The notes beneath the pieces are model-generated. The model did not search any database and was not told the origin of the DNA. It saw only the letters and a program-made list of their open reading frames with translations. A DNA stretch of 64,000 nt from Abelmoschus esculentus (Eukaryota > Streptophyta > Magnoliopsida > Malvales > Malvaceae): positions 9,544,936 through 9,608,935 of the forward strand of contig JAUCBN010000017.1 of the NCBI GenBank assembly GCA_035048815.1, written 5' to 3'. This document shows positions 28,541 to 40,959 of this stretch, piece after piece. The translations under genes and the position numbers were made by a program. Numbering within the stretch: position 1 is the first letter of the stretch; each line of letters begins with the position of its first letter.

Positions 28541-30303
28541 TATTCTCTTTATTTTATAGTGCACTCAATCCTAATGACATGTCACTCGTATTCGTAACTA
28601 AAGTTAGTGTCACTAAGCCAATATCATAATCAAATGTGCATGATAACTTGCTGTTCATAATGCATGCATAAAATGTTCAACAAATGAACCAAAGCCATGC
28701 CCAAAGGCACCATCATGTATAAGGCAAATAACCATATTGTGTTCCAAAACATTTCTCATAATTTTCCATAATCATGGATGCTAAATAAGCTATGCATTTC
28801 AGCAAGTATCTCTCAAATATGCATCAATTCAAAACATGTTCATGCACTTCCATAAATCTCATGCTTTATCAATGAAATACCTTTGTCGAAAATAGCCGAA
28901 ACTCATATCGGTTCATTAAAACCAATACTTTACTTAATCTTGAACTATGGAAGGTTTTCACACACTTCCATAGCCCCCCAAAACAGAACGTACCAAACGT
29001 GATTCGTTTTCAATCCGAAAACCACTCACCAACAAGCGAAACAAGCTTTCGCCGCTTTCCGATGATCGCACCAAACGCACCAGCAATCAAGCTTCTTCTT
29101 GCACCTCTTCTACAACATTAAAAACAGAGCATTCTCACATCATAACATGCTCAAACCAACAGCCACATCCGATCACCATTAAACTACCAAAAACTTAGCC
29201 GAAAAGACCGAAACTAAGACGAAACGTATCCGAACAACATCAGCCCAAAACCTAACGAATCTAACATCTAAACCACTTCAATTATGATCCAAAAACACAT
29301 CCAAACCATCCTTATATCTCCAGCAACATCTAAGCATCTAAAACAGCCCATAAAACAACCGAAAAACACCTTATATCTACACCGATTTCATTATTCCGGG
29401 ATTTAATTAATGTGATCTCAAATCAAGACTCAATTAACCATTAAATCATCATAAAAACATGATTGAAACCATATAATTTCCAGCATTAAACAAGATCCAT
29501 AAAGATCCCATAAAAACATAACAAAAACATTAGATCTAACATTAAAAATATTGAATCAAGTGTTTATTCAAAGATGAACAAGCTAATACTTGGGAATTTC
29601 AATAAAGAACCTTAGAAAATAATAAAAATCCAGAAAAATTACCTTTAGGATCTATTCACCAAAATTAAGATATTTTCCCCTTCTTGATTCCTTGCAATTT
29701 GATGAAGATTTGATGAAATCAATGCATAGGTTTTGTAAAGAATGGAAGGATGATGCAAATGATGTAAAAAGATGCAAAAATCAGCAAGGAATTGAGAAGA
29801 AAAGATGATGAGAAAGTGGAGAGAAAATGAGAGAAAAAGATGAGAGAAAAATGGGTAAAAAGTAGTTTTAGGAGAAAATGATTAAGAAATCAAATTGAAG
29901 TAATTAAAATATTTATTTTGGTGAATAAATCATCATTAAAATTAAAAATGGGTTTATGGCCCTCTAAGGATTCTAAGTTTAGCTTGCTTTTCAATTTAGT
30001 CACTAAAACAATGTAATTGCCAAAAATTACAATTAAGTCCCCCAAATTTCCAAAAATTACAAATTGGTCATTTATGCATAATTAAGCATACTTAAAAATC
30101 ATTATAAAAATCCAAATTATTTTCTTTTATATTTTGAAACATATTTTTAATATTTCAAACCACCTTCCAAATTATTATTTTTCTTAATTAAAAATATCCT
30201 TATTTTATTTTTCCAGGAATTAATGAACCGAAGAACCCGATTCGTCCCGAATCGAATTCGCATAACAAAGCCTAACTAATAACCCCAAAAACGGGATGTT
30301 ACA

Positions 30304-30308
30304 ATTAT
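30304..30308. repeat. Target site duplication (right) of solo LTR
   Basis: ATTAT follows GTTACA and continues into the satellite as ATTATACAGATTAATCTC. It matches 26931-26935. Confidence 0.85.
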
Positions 30309-31496
30309 ACAGATTAATCTCAGATTTTAAGGGTTTTACTCGGTTAAAATTTGAAAGGATTCTCTATAGAGCACATTTAGACATGCTCGTATTAATCGCA
30401 TCAAAACAACAACCAAATGTTATTAAATTAAATTTTATGAGTTCAACTAGTTAATTATAGGCTTCTGAACAATATTATACAGATTAATCTCAAATTTTCA
30501 GCTTTTTACTCGGTTAAAATTCGAACGGAATCTCTACAAAGCCCCTTTAGACATGCCCATTTTAATCGCATCAAAACGACAACCAAATTTTGTTAAACTC
30601 AAATTTTATGATTTCAAATATTTAATTATTAGATTTTGAACAAAATTATACAGATTAATCTGAAATTTTCAGAATTTTATTCGGTTATAATTAGAATAGA
30701 ATCTCTTTAAAGCCCATTTAGACATGCACGTTTTAATCCCAGCAAAACGACAACCAAATGTTATTAACTCAAATTTTATGAGTATAAATATTTAATTATG
30801 GGGTTTTGAACAAAATTATACAGATTAATCTCAAATTTTAAGGTTTTTACTCTATTAAAATTCGAACGGATTCTCTATAGAGCACATTTAGACATGCTCG
30901 TATTAATCGCATCAAAACGATAACCAAATGTTATTAAATTAAATTTTATGAGTTCAAATATTTAATTATAGGATTTTGAACAAAATTATACAGATTAATC
31001 TCAAATTTTAAGCTTTTTACTCGGTTAAAATTCGAACGGAATCTCTATAAAATCCATTTAGACATGCATGTTTTAATCGCATCAAAACGATAACCAAATA
31101 TTACTAAAAATAATATTTTATGATTTAAAATATTTAATTATTAGCTTTTGAACAAAATTATATAGATTAATCGAAAATCTTCAGAATTTTACTCGGTTAA
31201 AATTAGAACGGAATCTCTATAAAGCCCATTTAGACATGAACGTTTTAATCCCAACAAAACGACAACCAAATGTTATTAAATCAAATTTTATGCGTTTAAA
31301 TATTTAATTATGGGCTTTTAAACAAAATTATACAGATTAATCTCAAATTTTAAGGTTTTTACTCGGTTAAAATTCAAACGGATTCACTATAGAGCATATT
31401 TAGACATGCTCGTATTAATCGCATCAAAACGATAACCAAATGTTATTAAATAAAATTTTATGAGTTCAAATATTTAATTATGGGGTTTTGAACAAA
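30304..31496. repeat. 7-monomer HOR unit, right copy (~1193 bp)
   Basis: Right partner of 25738-26930. It carries the same ordered variants with scattered substitutions, and both copies end with AAATAAAATTTTATGAGTTC and TTATGGGGTTTTGAAC. After 31496 the register is lost. Confidence 0.8.
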
Positions 31497-34400
31497 ATTA
31501 TACAGATTAATCTCAAATTTTAAGGTTTTTACTCGGCTAAAATTCGAACGGAATCTCTATAAAGACCATTTAGACATGCACGTTTTAATCGCATCAAAAC
31601 GACAACCAAATTTTATTGAAAACAAAATTTATGATTTAAAATATTTACTTAGTAGCTTTTGAACAAAATTATACAGATTAATCTCAAATTTTCAGCTTTT
31701 TGCTCGGTTAAAATTCGAACGGATTCTCTATAGAGCTCATTTAGACATGCTCGTATTAATCGCATCAAAACGACAACTAAATGTTATTAAATTAAATTTT
31801 ATGAGTTCAAATAGTTAATTATAGGCTTTTGAGCAAAATTATACAGATTAATCTCAAATTTTAAGGTTTTTATCCGGTTAAAATTCGAACGGATTCTCGA
31901 TAGAGCACATTTAGACATGCTCATATTAATCGCATCAAAAGGACAACCAAATGTTATTAAATTAAATTTTATGAGTTCAAATAGTTAAATATAGGCTTTT
32001 TAACAAAATTATACAGATTAATCTCAAATTTTCATCTTTTTACTCGGTTAAAATTCGAACGGAATCTCTATAAAGCCACTTTAGATATGCCTATTTTAAT
32101 CGCATCAAAACGACATACAAATTTTATTAAAATCAAATTTTATGATTTCAAATATTTAATTATTAGCTTTTGAACAAAATTATATAGATTAATCTGAAAT
32201 TTTCAGAATTTTACTCGGTTAAAATTAGAACGAAATCTCTATAAAGCCCATTTAGACATGCCCATTTTAATCGCATCAAAACGACAATCAAATTTTATTA
32301 AAATCAAATTTTATGATTTCAAATAATTAATTATTAGCTTTTTTACAAAATTATACAGATTAATCTGAAATTTTCAGAATTTTAATCGGATAAAATTAGA
32401 ACAGAATCTCTACAAAGCCCATTTAGACATGCACGTTTTAATCCCAACAAAACAAAAACCAAATGTTAGTAAATCAAATTTTATGAGTTTAAATATTTAA
32501 TTATGGGGTTTTGAACAAAATTATACAGATTAATCTCAAATTTTAAGGTTTTTACTCGGTTAAAATTCGAACGGATTCTCTATAGAGCATATTTAGACAT
32601 GCTCGTATTAATCGCATGAAAACGACAACCAAATTTTATTAAATTAAATTTTATGAGTTCAAATAGTTAATTATAGACTTTTGAATAAAATTATACAGAT
32701 TAATCTCAAATATTCATCTTTTTACTCGATTAAAATTGGAACAGAATCTCTATAAAGCTCATTTAGACATGTACGTTTTAATCGCATCAAAACGATAACT
32801 AAATTTTATTAAAATCAAATTTTATGATTTCAAATATTTAATTATTAGCTTTTGAACAAAATTATACAGATTAATCTAAAATTTTCAGAATTTTACTCGG
32901 TTAAAATTAGAACAGAATCTCTAAAAAGCTATTTAGATAAGCACGTTTTAATCCCAACAAAATGACAACCAAATGTTATTAAATCAAATTTTATGAGTTT
33001 AAATATTTAATTATGGGCTTTCGAACAAAATTATACAGATTAATCTCTATAGAGAACATTTAGACATGCTCATATTAATCGCATCAAAGCGATAACCAAA
33101 TGTTATTAAATTAAATTTTATGAGTTCAAATAGTTAAATATAGGCTTCTGAACAATATTATACAGATTAATCAAAAATTTTCAGCATTTTACTCTGTTAA
33201 AATTCGAACGGAATCTCTATAAAGCCGCTTTAGACATGTCCATTTAATCGCATCAAAATGACAACCAAATTTTATTAAAATCAAATTTTATGATTTTAAA
33301 TATTTAATTATTAGCTTTTCAACAAAATTATTCAGATTAATCTGAAATTTTCAGAATTTTACCCAGTTAAAATTCAAACGGAATCTCTATAAAGCCCATT
33401 TAGACATGCCAGTTTTAATCGCATCAAAACGACAACCAAATTTTTTAAAATCAAATTTTATGATTTCAAATAATTAATTATTAGCTTTTTTACAAAATTA
33501 TATAGATTAATCTGAAATTTTCAGAATTTTACTCTGTTAAAATTAGAACGGAATCTCTATAAAGCCCATTTAGACATGCACGTTTTAATCCCAACAAAAC
33601 GACAACCAAATGTTATTAAATCAAATTTTATGAGTTCAAATATTTAATTATGGGTTTTTGAACAAAATTATACAAATTAATCTCAAATTTTAAGGTTTTT
33701 ACTCGGTTAAAATTCAAACGGATTTACTATAGAGCATATTTAGACATGCTCATATTAATCGCATCGAAACGACAACCAAATGTTATTAAATCCAATTTTA
33801 TGAGATAAAATATTTAATTATGGGATTTTGAACAATATTATATAGATTAATCTCAAATTTTAAGGTTTTTACTCGCTTAAAATTCGAACGGATTCTCTAT
33901 AGAGCACATTTAGACATGCTCGTTTTAATCGCATCAAAACGACAACCAAATTTTATTAAAATTAAATTTTATGATTTCAAATATTTAATTATTAGCTTCT
34001 GAATAAAATTATACAGATTAATCTGAAATTTTCAGAATTTTACTCAGTTAAAATTTGAACGGAATCTCTACAAAACTCATTTAGACATGCCCATTTTAAT
34101 CGCATCAAAGACAACCAAATTTTTTTAAAATCAAATTTTATGATCTAAAATAATTAATTATTAGCTTTTTTACAAAATTATACAGATTAATCTGAAATTT
34201 TAAGAATATTACTCTGTTAAAATTAGAACGAAATCTCTATAAAGCCCATTTAGACATGCACGTTTTAATCTCAATAAAACGACAACCAAATATTATTAAA
34301 TCAAATTTTATGAGTTTAAATATTTAATTATGGGTTTTTGAGCAAAATTATACAGATTAATCTCAAATTTTAAGGGTTTTACTCGGTTAAAATTCAAACG

Positions 34401-37400
34401 GATTCTCTATAGATCACATTCAGACATGCTCGTATTAATCGCATCAAAACGACAACCAAATTTTATCAACTTAAATTTTATGAGTTCAAATAGTTAATTA
34501 TAGGCTTTTGAACAAAATTATACAAATTAATCTAAATTTTTCATCTTTTTACTCGGTTAAGATTCGAACGGAATCTCCATAAAGCCCATTTAGAAATGCA
34601 CGTTTTAATCGCATCAAAACGATAATCAAATTTTATTAAAAATCAAATTTTATGATTTCAAAGATTTAATTATTATCTTTTGAACAAAATTATACAGATT
34701 AATCGAAAATTTTCAGAATTTTACTCGGTTAAAATTAGAACGGAATCTCTATAAAACCCATTTAGACATGCACGTTTTAATCCCAACAAAACGAAAACCA
34801 AACGTTATTAAATCAAATTTTATGAGTTCAAATATTTATTTATGGGGTTTTGAACAAAATTATACAGATTAATCTCAAATTTTAAGGGTTTTACTCGGTT
34901 AATATTCGAAAGGATTCTCAATAGAGCACATTTAGACATGCTCGGATTAATCGCATCAAAACGACAACCTAATGTTATTAAATTAAATTTTATGAGTTCA
35001 AATAGTTAATTATAGGCTTCTGAACAATATTATACAGATTAATCTCAAAACTCGGATAAAATTCGAACGAAATCTCTATAAAGCCCCTTTAGACATGTCC
35101 ATTTTAATCGCATCAAAACGATAACCAAATTTTATTAAAATCAAATTTTATGAGTTCAAATATTTAATTATTAGCTTTTGAAAAAATTTATACAGATTAA
35201 TCTGAAATTTTTTGAATTTTACTCGGTTAAAATTCGAAAGGAAAATCTATAAAGCCCATTTAGAGATGCCCATTTTAATCGCATCAAAACGAAAACCAAA
35301 TTTTATTAAAATCAAATTTTATGATTTCAAATAATTAATTATTAGCCTTTTTACAAAATTATACAGATTAATCTGAAATTTTCAGAATTTTACTTGGTTA
35401 AAATTAGAACGGAATCTCTATAAAGCCATTTAGACATGCACGTTTTAATCGAATCAAAACGATAATCAAATTTTATTATAATCAAAATTTATGATTTAAA
35501 ATATTTAATTATTAGCTTCATAACAAAATTATACAGATTAATCTAAAATTTTCAGAATATTACTCGGTTAAAATTAGAACGAAATCTCTATAAAGCCCAT
35601 TTAGACATGCACGTTTTAATCCAAACAGAACGACAACCAAATGTTATTAAATCAAATTTTATGAGTTTAAATGTTTAATTATGGTCTTCTGAACAAAATT
35701 ATACAAATTAATCTCAAATTTTAAGGTTTTTACTCGGTTAAAATTCAAACGGATTCTCTATAGAGCACATTTAGACAAGCTCGTATTAATCGCATCAAAA
35801 CGATAATTAAAAGTTATTAAATTAAATTTTCTGAGTTCAAATAGTTAATTATAGTCTTTTTAACAAAATTATACAGATTAATCTAAAATTTTCAGAATTT
35901 TACTCTGTTAAAATTCGAACGGAATCTCTATAAAGCCCATTTAGACATGCACGTTTTAATCGCATCAAAACGATAACCAAATTTTATTAAAATCAAATTT
36001 TATAATTTCAAATATTTAATTATTAGCTTTTGAACAAAATTATACAGATTAATCTGAAATTTTAAGAATTTTACTTGGTTAAAATTCGAACGAATTCTCT
36101 ATAGAGCTCATTTAGACATGCTCGTATTAATCGCATCAAAACGACAAACAAATATTATTAAATTAAATTTTATGAGTTCAAATAGTTAATTATAGGTTTT
36201 TGAACAAAATTACACAGATTAATCTCAAATTTTCAGCTTTTTACTCAGTTAAAATTCGAACGGAATCTCTATAAATCCCATATAGACATGCACGTTTTAA
36301 TCGCATCAAAACGACAACAAAATTTTATTAAAATTAAATTTTATGATTTCAAATATTTAATTATTAGCTTCTGAATAAAATTATACAGATTAATCTAAAA
36401 TTTTCAGAATTTTACTCGATTAAAATTAGACCGGAATCTCTATAAAGCTCATTTAGAGATGCATGTTGTAATCCCAACAAAACGACAATCAAATGTTATT
36501 AAATCAAATTTTATGAGTTTAAATATTTATTTACAGGCTTTTGAACAAAATTATACAGATTAATCTCAAATTTTCAGCTTTTTACTCGGTTAAAATTCGA
36601 ACGGAATCTCTATAAATCCCATTTAGACATGCACGTTTTAATTGCATCAAAACATAAAATCAAATTTTATGATTTCAAATATTTAGTTATTAGCTTTTGA
36701 ACAAAATCATATAGATTAATCTGAAATTTTCAGAATTTTACTCGATTAAAATTAGAACGGAATCTCTATAAAGCCCATTTATACATACACGTTTTAATCC
36801 CAAAAAAACGACAACCAAATGTTTTTAAATCAAATTTTATAGGTTTAAATATTTAATTATGGGCTTTTGAACAAAATTAACAGATTAATCTCAAATCGAA
36901 CGGATTCTCCATAGAGCACATTTAGACATGCTCGTATTAATCGCATCAAAACGATAACCAAATGTTATTAAATTAAATTTTATGAGTTCAAATAGTTAAT
37001 TATCGGCTTGTGAACAAAATTATACATATTAATGTCAAATTTTATACTTTTTAATCGGTTAAAATTCGAACGGAATCTTAATAAAGCTCATTTAGATATG
37101 CACGTTTTAATCGCATCAAAACGACAACCAAATTTTATTAAAATCAAATTTTTGATTTCAAATATTTAATTATTTGCTTTTGAACAAAATTTTACAGATT
37201 AATTTGAAATTTTCAGAATTTTACTCGATTAAAATTTGAACGGAATCTCTATAAAACCCATTTAAACATGCCTATTTTAATCGCATCAAAACGACAACCA
37301 AATTCTTTTAAATCAAAAATTATGATTTCAAATAATTAATTATTAGCTTTTTTACAAAATTATACAGATTAATCTAAAATTTTCAGAATTTTACTCGGTT

Positions 37401-37849
37401 AAAATTAGAACGAAATCTCTATAAATCCCATTTAGACATGCACGTTTTAATTGCAACAAAACGACAACCAAATATTATTAAATCAAATTTTATGAGTTTA
37501 AATATTTAACTATGGGCTTTTGAACAAAATTATACAGATTAATCTCAAATTTTAAGGTTTTTACTCGGTTAAAATTCAAACGGATTCTCTATATAGCACA
37601 TTTAGATATGCTCGTATTAATCGCATCAAAACGAAACCAAATGTTATTAACTTAAATTTTATGAGTTCAAATAGTTAATTATAGGCTTTTGAACAAAATC
37701 AAACAAATTAATCTCAAATTTTAAGGTGTTTACTCAGTTAAAATTCGAACGGATTCTCTATAGAGAACATTTAGACATGCTCATATTAATCGCATCCAAA
37801 AGACAACCAAATGTTATTAAATTAAATTTTATGAGTTCAAATAGTTAAT

Positions 37850-38950
37850 TATAGGCTTCTGAACAATATTATACAGATTAATCTAAAATTTGCAGCTGTT
37901 TACTCGGTTAAAATTCGAACAGAATCTCTATAAAGCTCCTTTAGACATGCCCATTTTAATCCCATCAAAACGACAACCAAATTTTATTAAAATCAAATTT
38001 TATGATTTCAAATATTTAATTATTAGCTTTTGAACAAAATTATCCAGATTAATTGGAAATTTACAGAATTTTACTCGGTTAAAATTCGAAAGAAATCTCT
38101 ATAAAGCCCATTTAGACATGCACGTTTTAATCCCAACAAAACGACAACCAAATGTTATTAAATCAAATTTTATGAGTTCAAATATTTATTATGGGATGTT
38201 GAACAAAATTATACAGATTAATCTCAAATTTTAAGGGTTTTACTCGGTTAAAATTTGAAAGGATTCTCTATAGAGCACATTTAGACATGCTCGTATTAAT
38301 CGCATTCAAACGACAACCAAATGTTATTAAATTAAATTTTATGAGTTCAAATAGTTAATTATAGGCTTCTGAACAATATTATACAGATTAATCTAAAATT
38401 TGTAGCTTTTTACTCGGTTAAAATTCGAACAGAATCTCTATAAAGCTCCTTTAGACATGCCCATTTTAATCGCATCAAAACGACAACCAAACTTTATTAA
38501 AATCAAATTTTATGATTTCAAATATTTAAGTATTAGCTTTTGAACAAAATTATACAGATTAATCGGAAATTTACAGAATTTTACTCGGTTAAAATTCGAA
38601 AGAAATCTCTATAAAGCCCATTTAGACATGCACGTTTTATTCCCAACAAAACGACAACGAAATGTTCTTAAATAAAATTTTATTAGTTCAAATATTTAAT
38701 TATGGTTTTTTAAACAAAATTATACAGATTAATCTCAAATTTTAAGGGTTTTACTCGGTTAAAATTTGAAAGGATTCTCTATAGAGCACATTTAGATATG
38801 CTCGTATTAATCTCATCAAAACGACAACCAAATGTTATTAAATTAAATTTTATGAGTTCAAATAGTTAATTATAGGCTTCTGAACAAAATTATACAGATT
38901 AATCTCAAATTTGCAGCTTTTTACTCGGTTAAAATTCGAACGAAATCTCT
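37850..38950. repeat. Local trimer-period repeats within the monomeric zone
   Basis: The rare variants AAATTTGCAGCTGTTTACTC, AAATTTGTAGC and AAATTTGCAGC occur near 37891, 38401 and 38912, 510-511 bp apart. They are accompanied by GCTTCTGAACAATATTATAC and by GCTCCTTTAGACATGCCC or GCCCCTTTAGACATGCC. This is three units of an A-C-B-like trimer. Confidence 0.7.
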
Positions 38951-40959
38951 ATAAAGCCCCTTTAGACATGCCATTTTAATCGCATCAAAACGACAACCAA
39001 ATTTTATTAAAATCAAATTTTATGATTTCAAATATTTAATTATTAGCTTTTGAACAAAATTATACAGATTAATCTAAAAGAAATTTACTCGGTTAAAATT
39101 TGAACGGAATCTCTATAAAACCTATTTAGACATGCCCATTTTAATCGCATCAAAACGACAACCATATTTTTTTAAATCAAATTTTATGATTTCAAATAAT
39201 TAATTATTATCTTTTTTACAAAATTATACAGATTAATCTGAAATTTTCAGAATTTTACTCGGTTAAAATTAGAACGAAATCTCTATAGAGCCCATTTAGA
39301 CATGCACGTTTTAATCACAACAAAACGATAACCAAATATTATTTTAAATCAAATTTTATGAGTTGAAATATTTAATTATGGGCTTTTGAACAAAATTATA
39401 CAGATTAAGCTCAAATTTTAAGGTTTTTACTCGGTTAAAACTCAAACTGATTCTCTATAGAGCACATATAGACATGCTCGTATTAATTGCATCAAAACGA
39501 AACCAAATGTTAGTAACTTAAATTTTATGAGTTCAAATAGTTAATTATAGGCTTTTGAACAAAATTATATAGATTAATCTCAAATTTTCATCTTTATACT
39601 CGGTTAAAATTCGATCGGATTCTCTATAAAGCCCTTTAGACATGCCCATTTTAATCGCATCAAAACGATAACCAAATTTTATTAAAATAAAATTTTATGA
39701 TTTCAAATATTTAATTATTAGCTTTTGAACAAAATTATACAGATTAATCTAAAATTTTCAGAATTTTACTCAGTTAAAATTTGAACGGAATCTCTATAAA
39801 GCCCATTTAGACATACCCATTTTATTCGCATCAAAATGACAACCAAATTTTACTAAAATCAAATTTTATGATTTCAAATAATTAATTTTTAGCTTTTTTA
39901 CAAAATTATACAGATTAATCTGAAATTTTCAGAATTTTACTCGGTTAAAATTAGAACGGAATCTCTATAAATCCCATTTAGACATGCACGTTTTAATCGC
40001 ATCAAAACGACAATCATATTTTATTATAATCAAAATTTATGATTTAAAATATTTACTTAGTAGCTTTTGAACAAAATTATACAGATTAATCTCAAATTTT
40101 CAGGTTTTTACTAGGTTAAAATTCGAACGGAATCTCTATAAAGCCCATTTAAACATAGACGTTTTAATCCCAACAAAACGACAAACAAATGTTATTAAAT
40201 CAAATTTTATGAGTTTAAATATTTAATTATGGGCTTTTGAACAAAATTATACAGATTAATCTTAAATTTTAAGGTTTTTACTCGGTTAAAATTCGAACCG
40301 ATTCTCTATAGAGCATATTTAGACATGCTCGTACTAATCGCATCAAAACAATAATCAAAAGTTGTTAAATTAAATTTTGTGAGTTCAAATAGTTAATTAT
40401 AGGCTTGTGAACAAAATTTTACAGATTAATCTCAAATTTTCAGCTTTTTAATCGGTTAAAATTCGAACGAAATCTCTATAAAACCCATTTAGACATGCAC
40501 GTTTTAATCGCATCAAAACGAAAACTAAATTTTATTAAAATCAAATTTTATAATTTCAAATATTTAATTATTAGCTTTTGAACAAAATTATACAAATTAA
40601 TCTGAAATTTTAAGAATTTTACTTGGTTAAAATTAGAACGGAATCTCTATAAAGCCCATTTAGACATGTACGTTTTAAGCGCATCAAAACGACAACCAAA
40701 TTTTATTAAAATCAAATTTTTATGATTTCAAATATTTACTTATTAGCTTTTGAACAAAATTATATAGATTAATCTGAAATTTTCAGAATTTTACTCGGTT
40801 AAAATTCAAACGGAATCTCTATTAAACACATTTGGATATGCACGTTTTAATCCCAACAAAACGACAACCAAATGTTATTAAATCAAATTTTATGAGTTTA
40901 AATATTTAATTACGGGCTTTTGAACAAAATTATATAGATTAATCTCAAATTTTAAGATT

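Larger units (their letters stand above)
26936..30303 (-). mobile_element. Solo LTR, ~3.37 kb, probably Ty3/gypsy Tekay/Del-like
   Basis: The segment begins TGTAACCCCC and ends GGGATGTTACA (TG...CA with a 6-bp terminal inverted repeat TGTAAC/GTTACA). It is flanked by the 5-bp duplication ATTAT and splits the satellite exactly in phase. I find no primer binding site, polypurine tract or coding domain inside, so it is best read as a solo LTR left by LTR-LTR recombination. The length and the terminus TGTAACATCCCG read from the minus strand resemble Tekay/Del chromovirus LTRs; that assignment is inference. Minus orientation is favoured by that terminus and by a pyrimidine-rich leader-like stretch on the minus strand at about 29680-29880, but it is not certain. 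Short open frames here look like chance. The remaining sequence holds nothing I recognise apart from two internal repeat clusters. Confidence 0.82.

Noticed and set aside
27225..28597. Open frames in the solo LTR (27225-27539, 27400-27660, 28249-28479, 28316-28597)
   Set aside because: They translate short tandem repeats (KVSKLF-like and GHKVTLVYV-like periodic peptides) with no domain.
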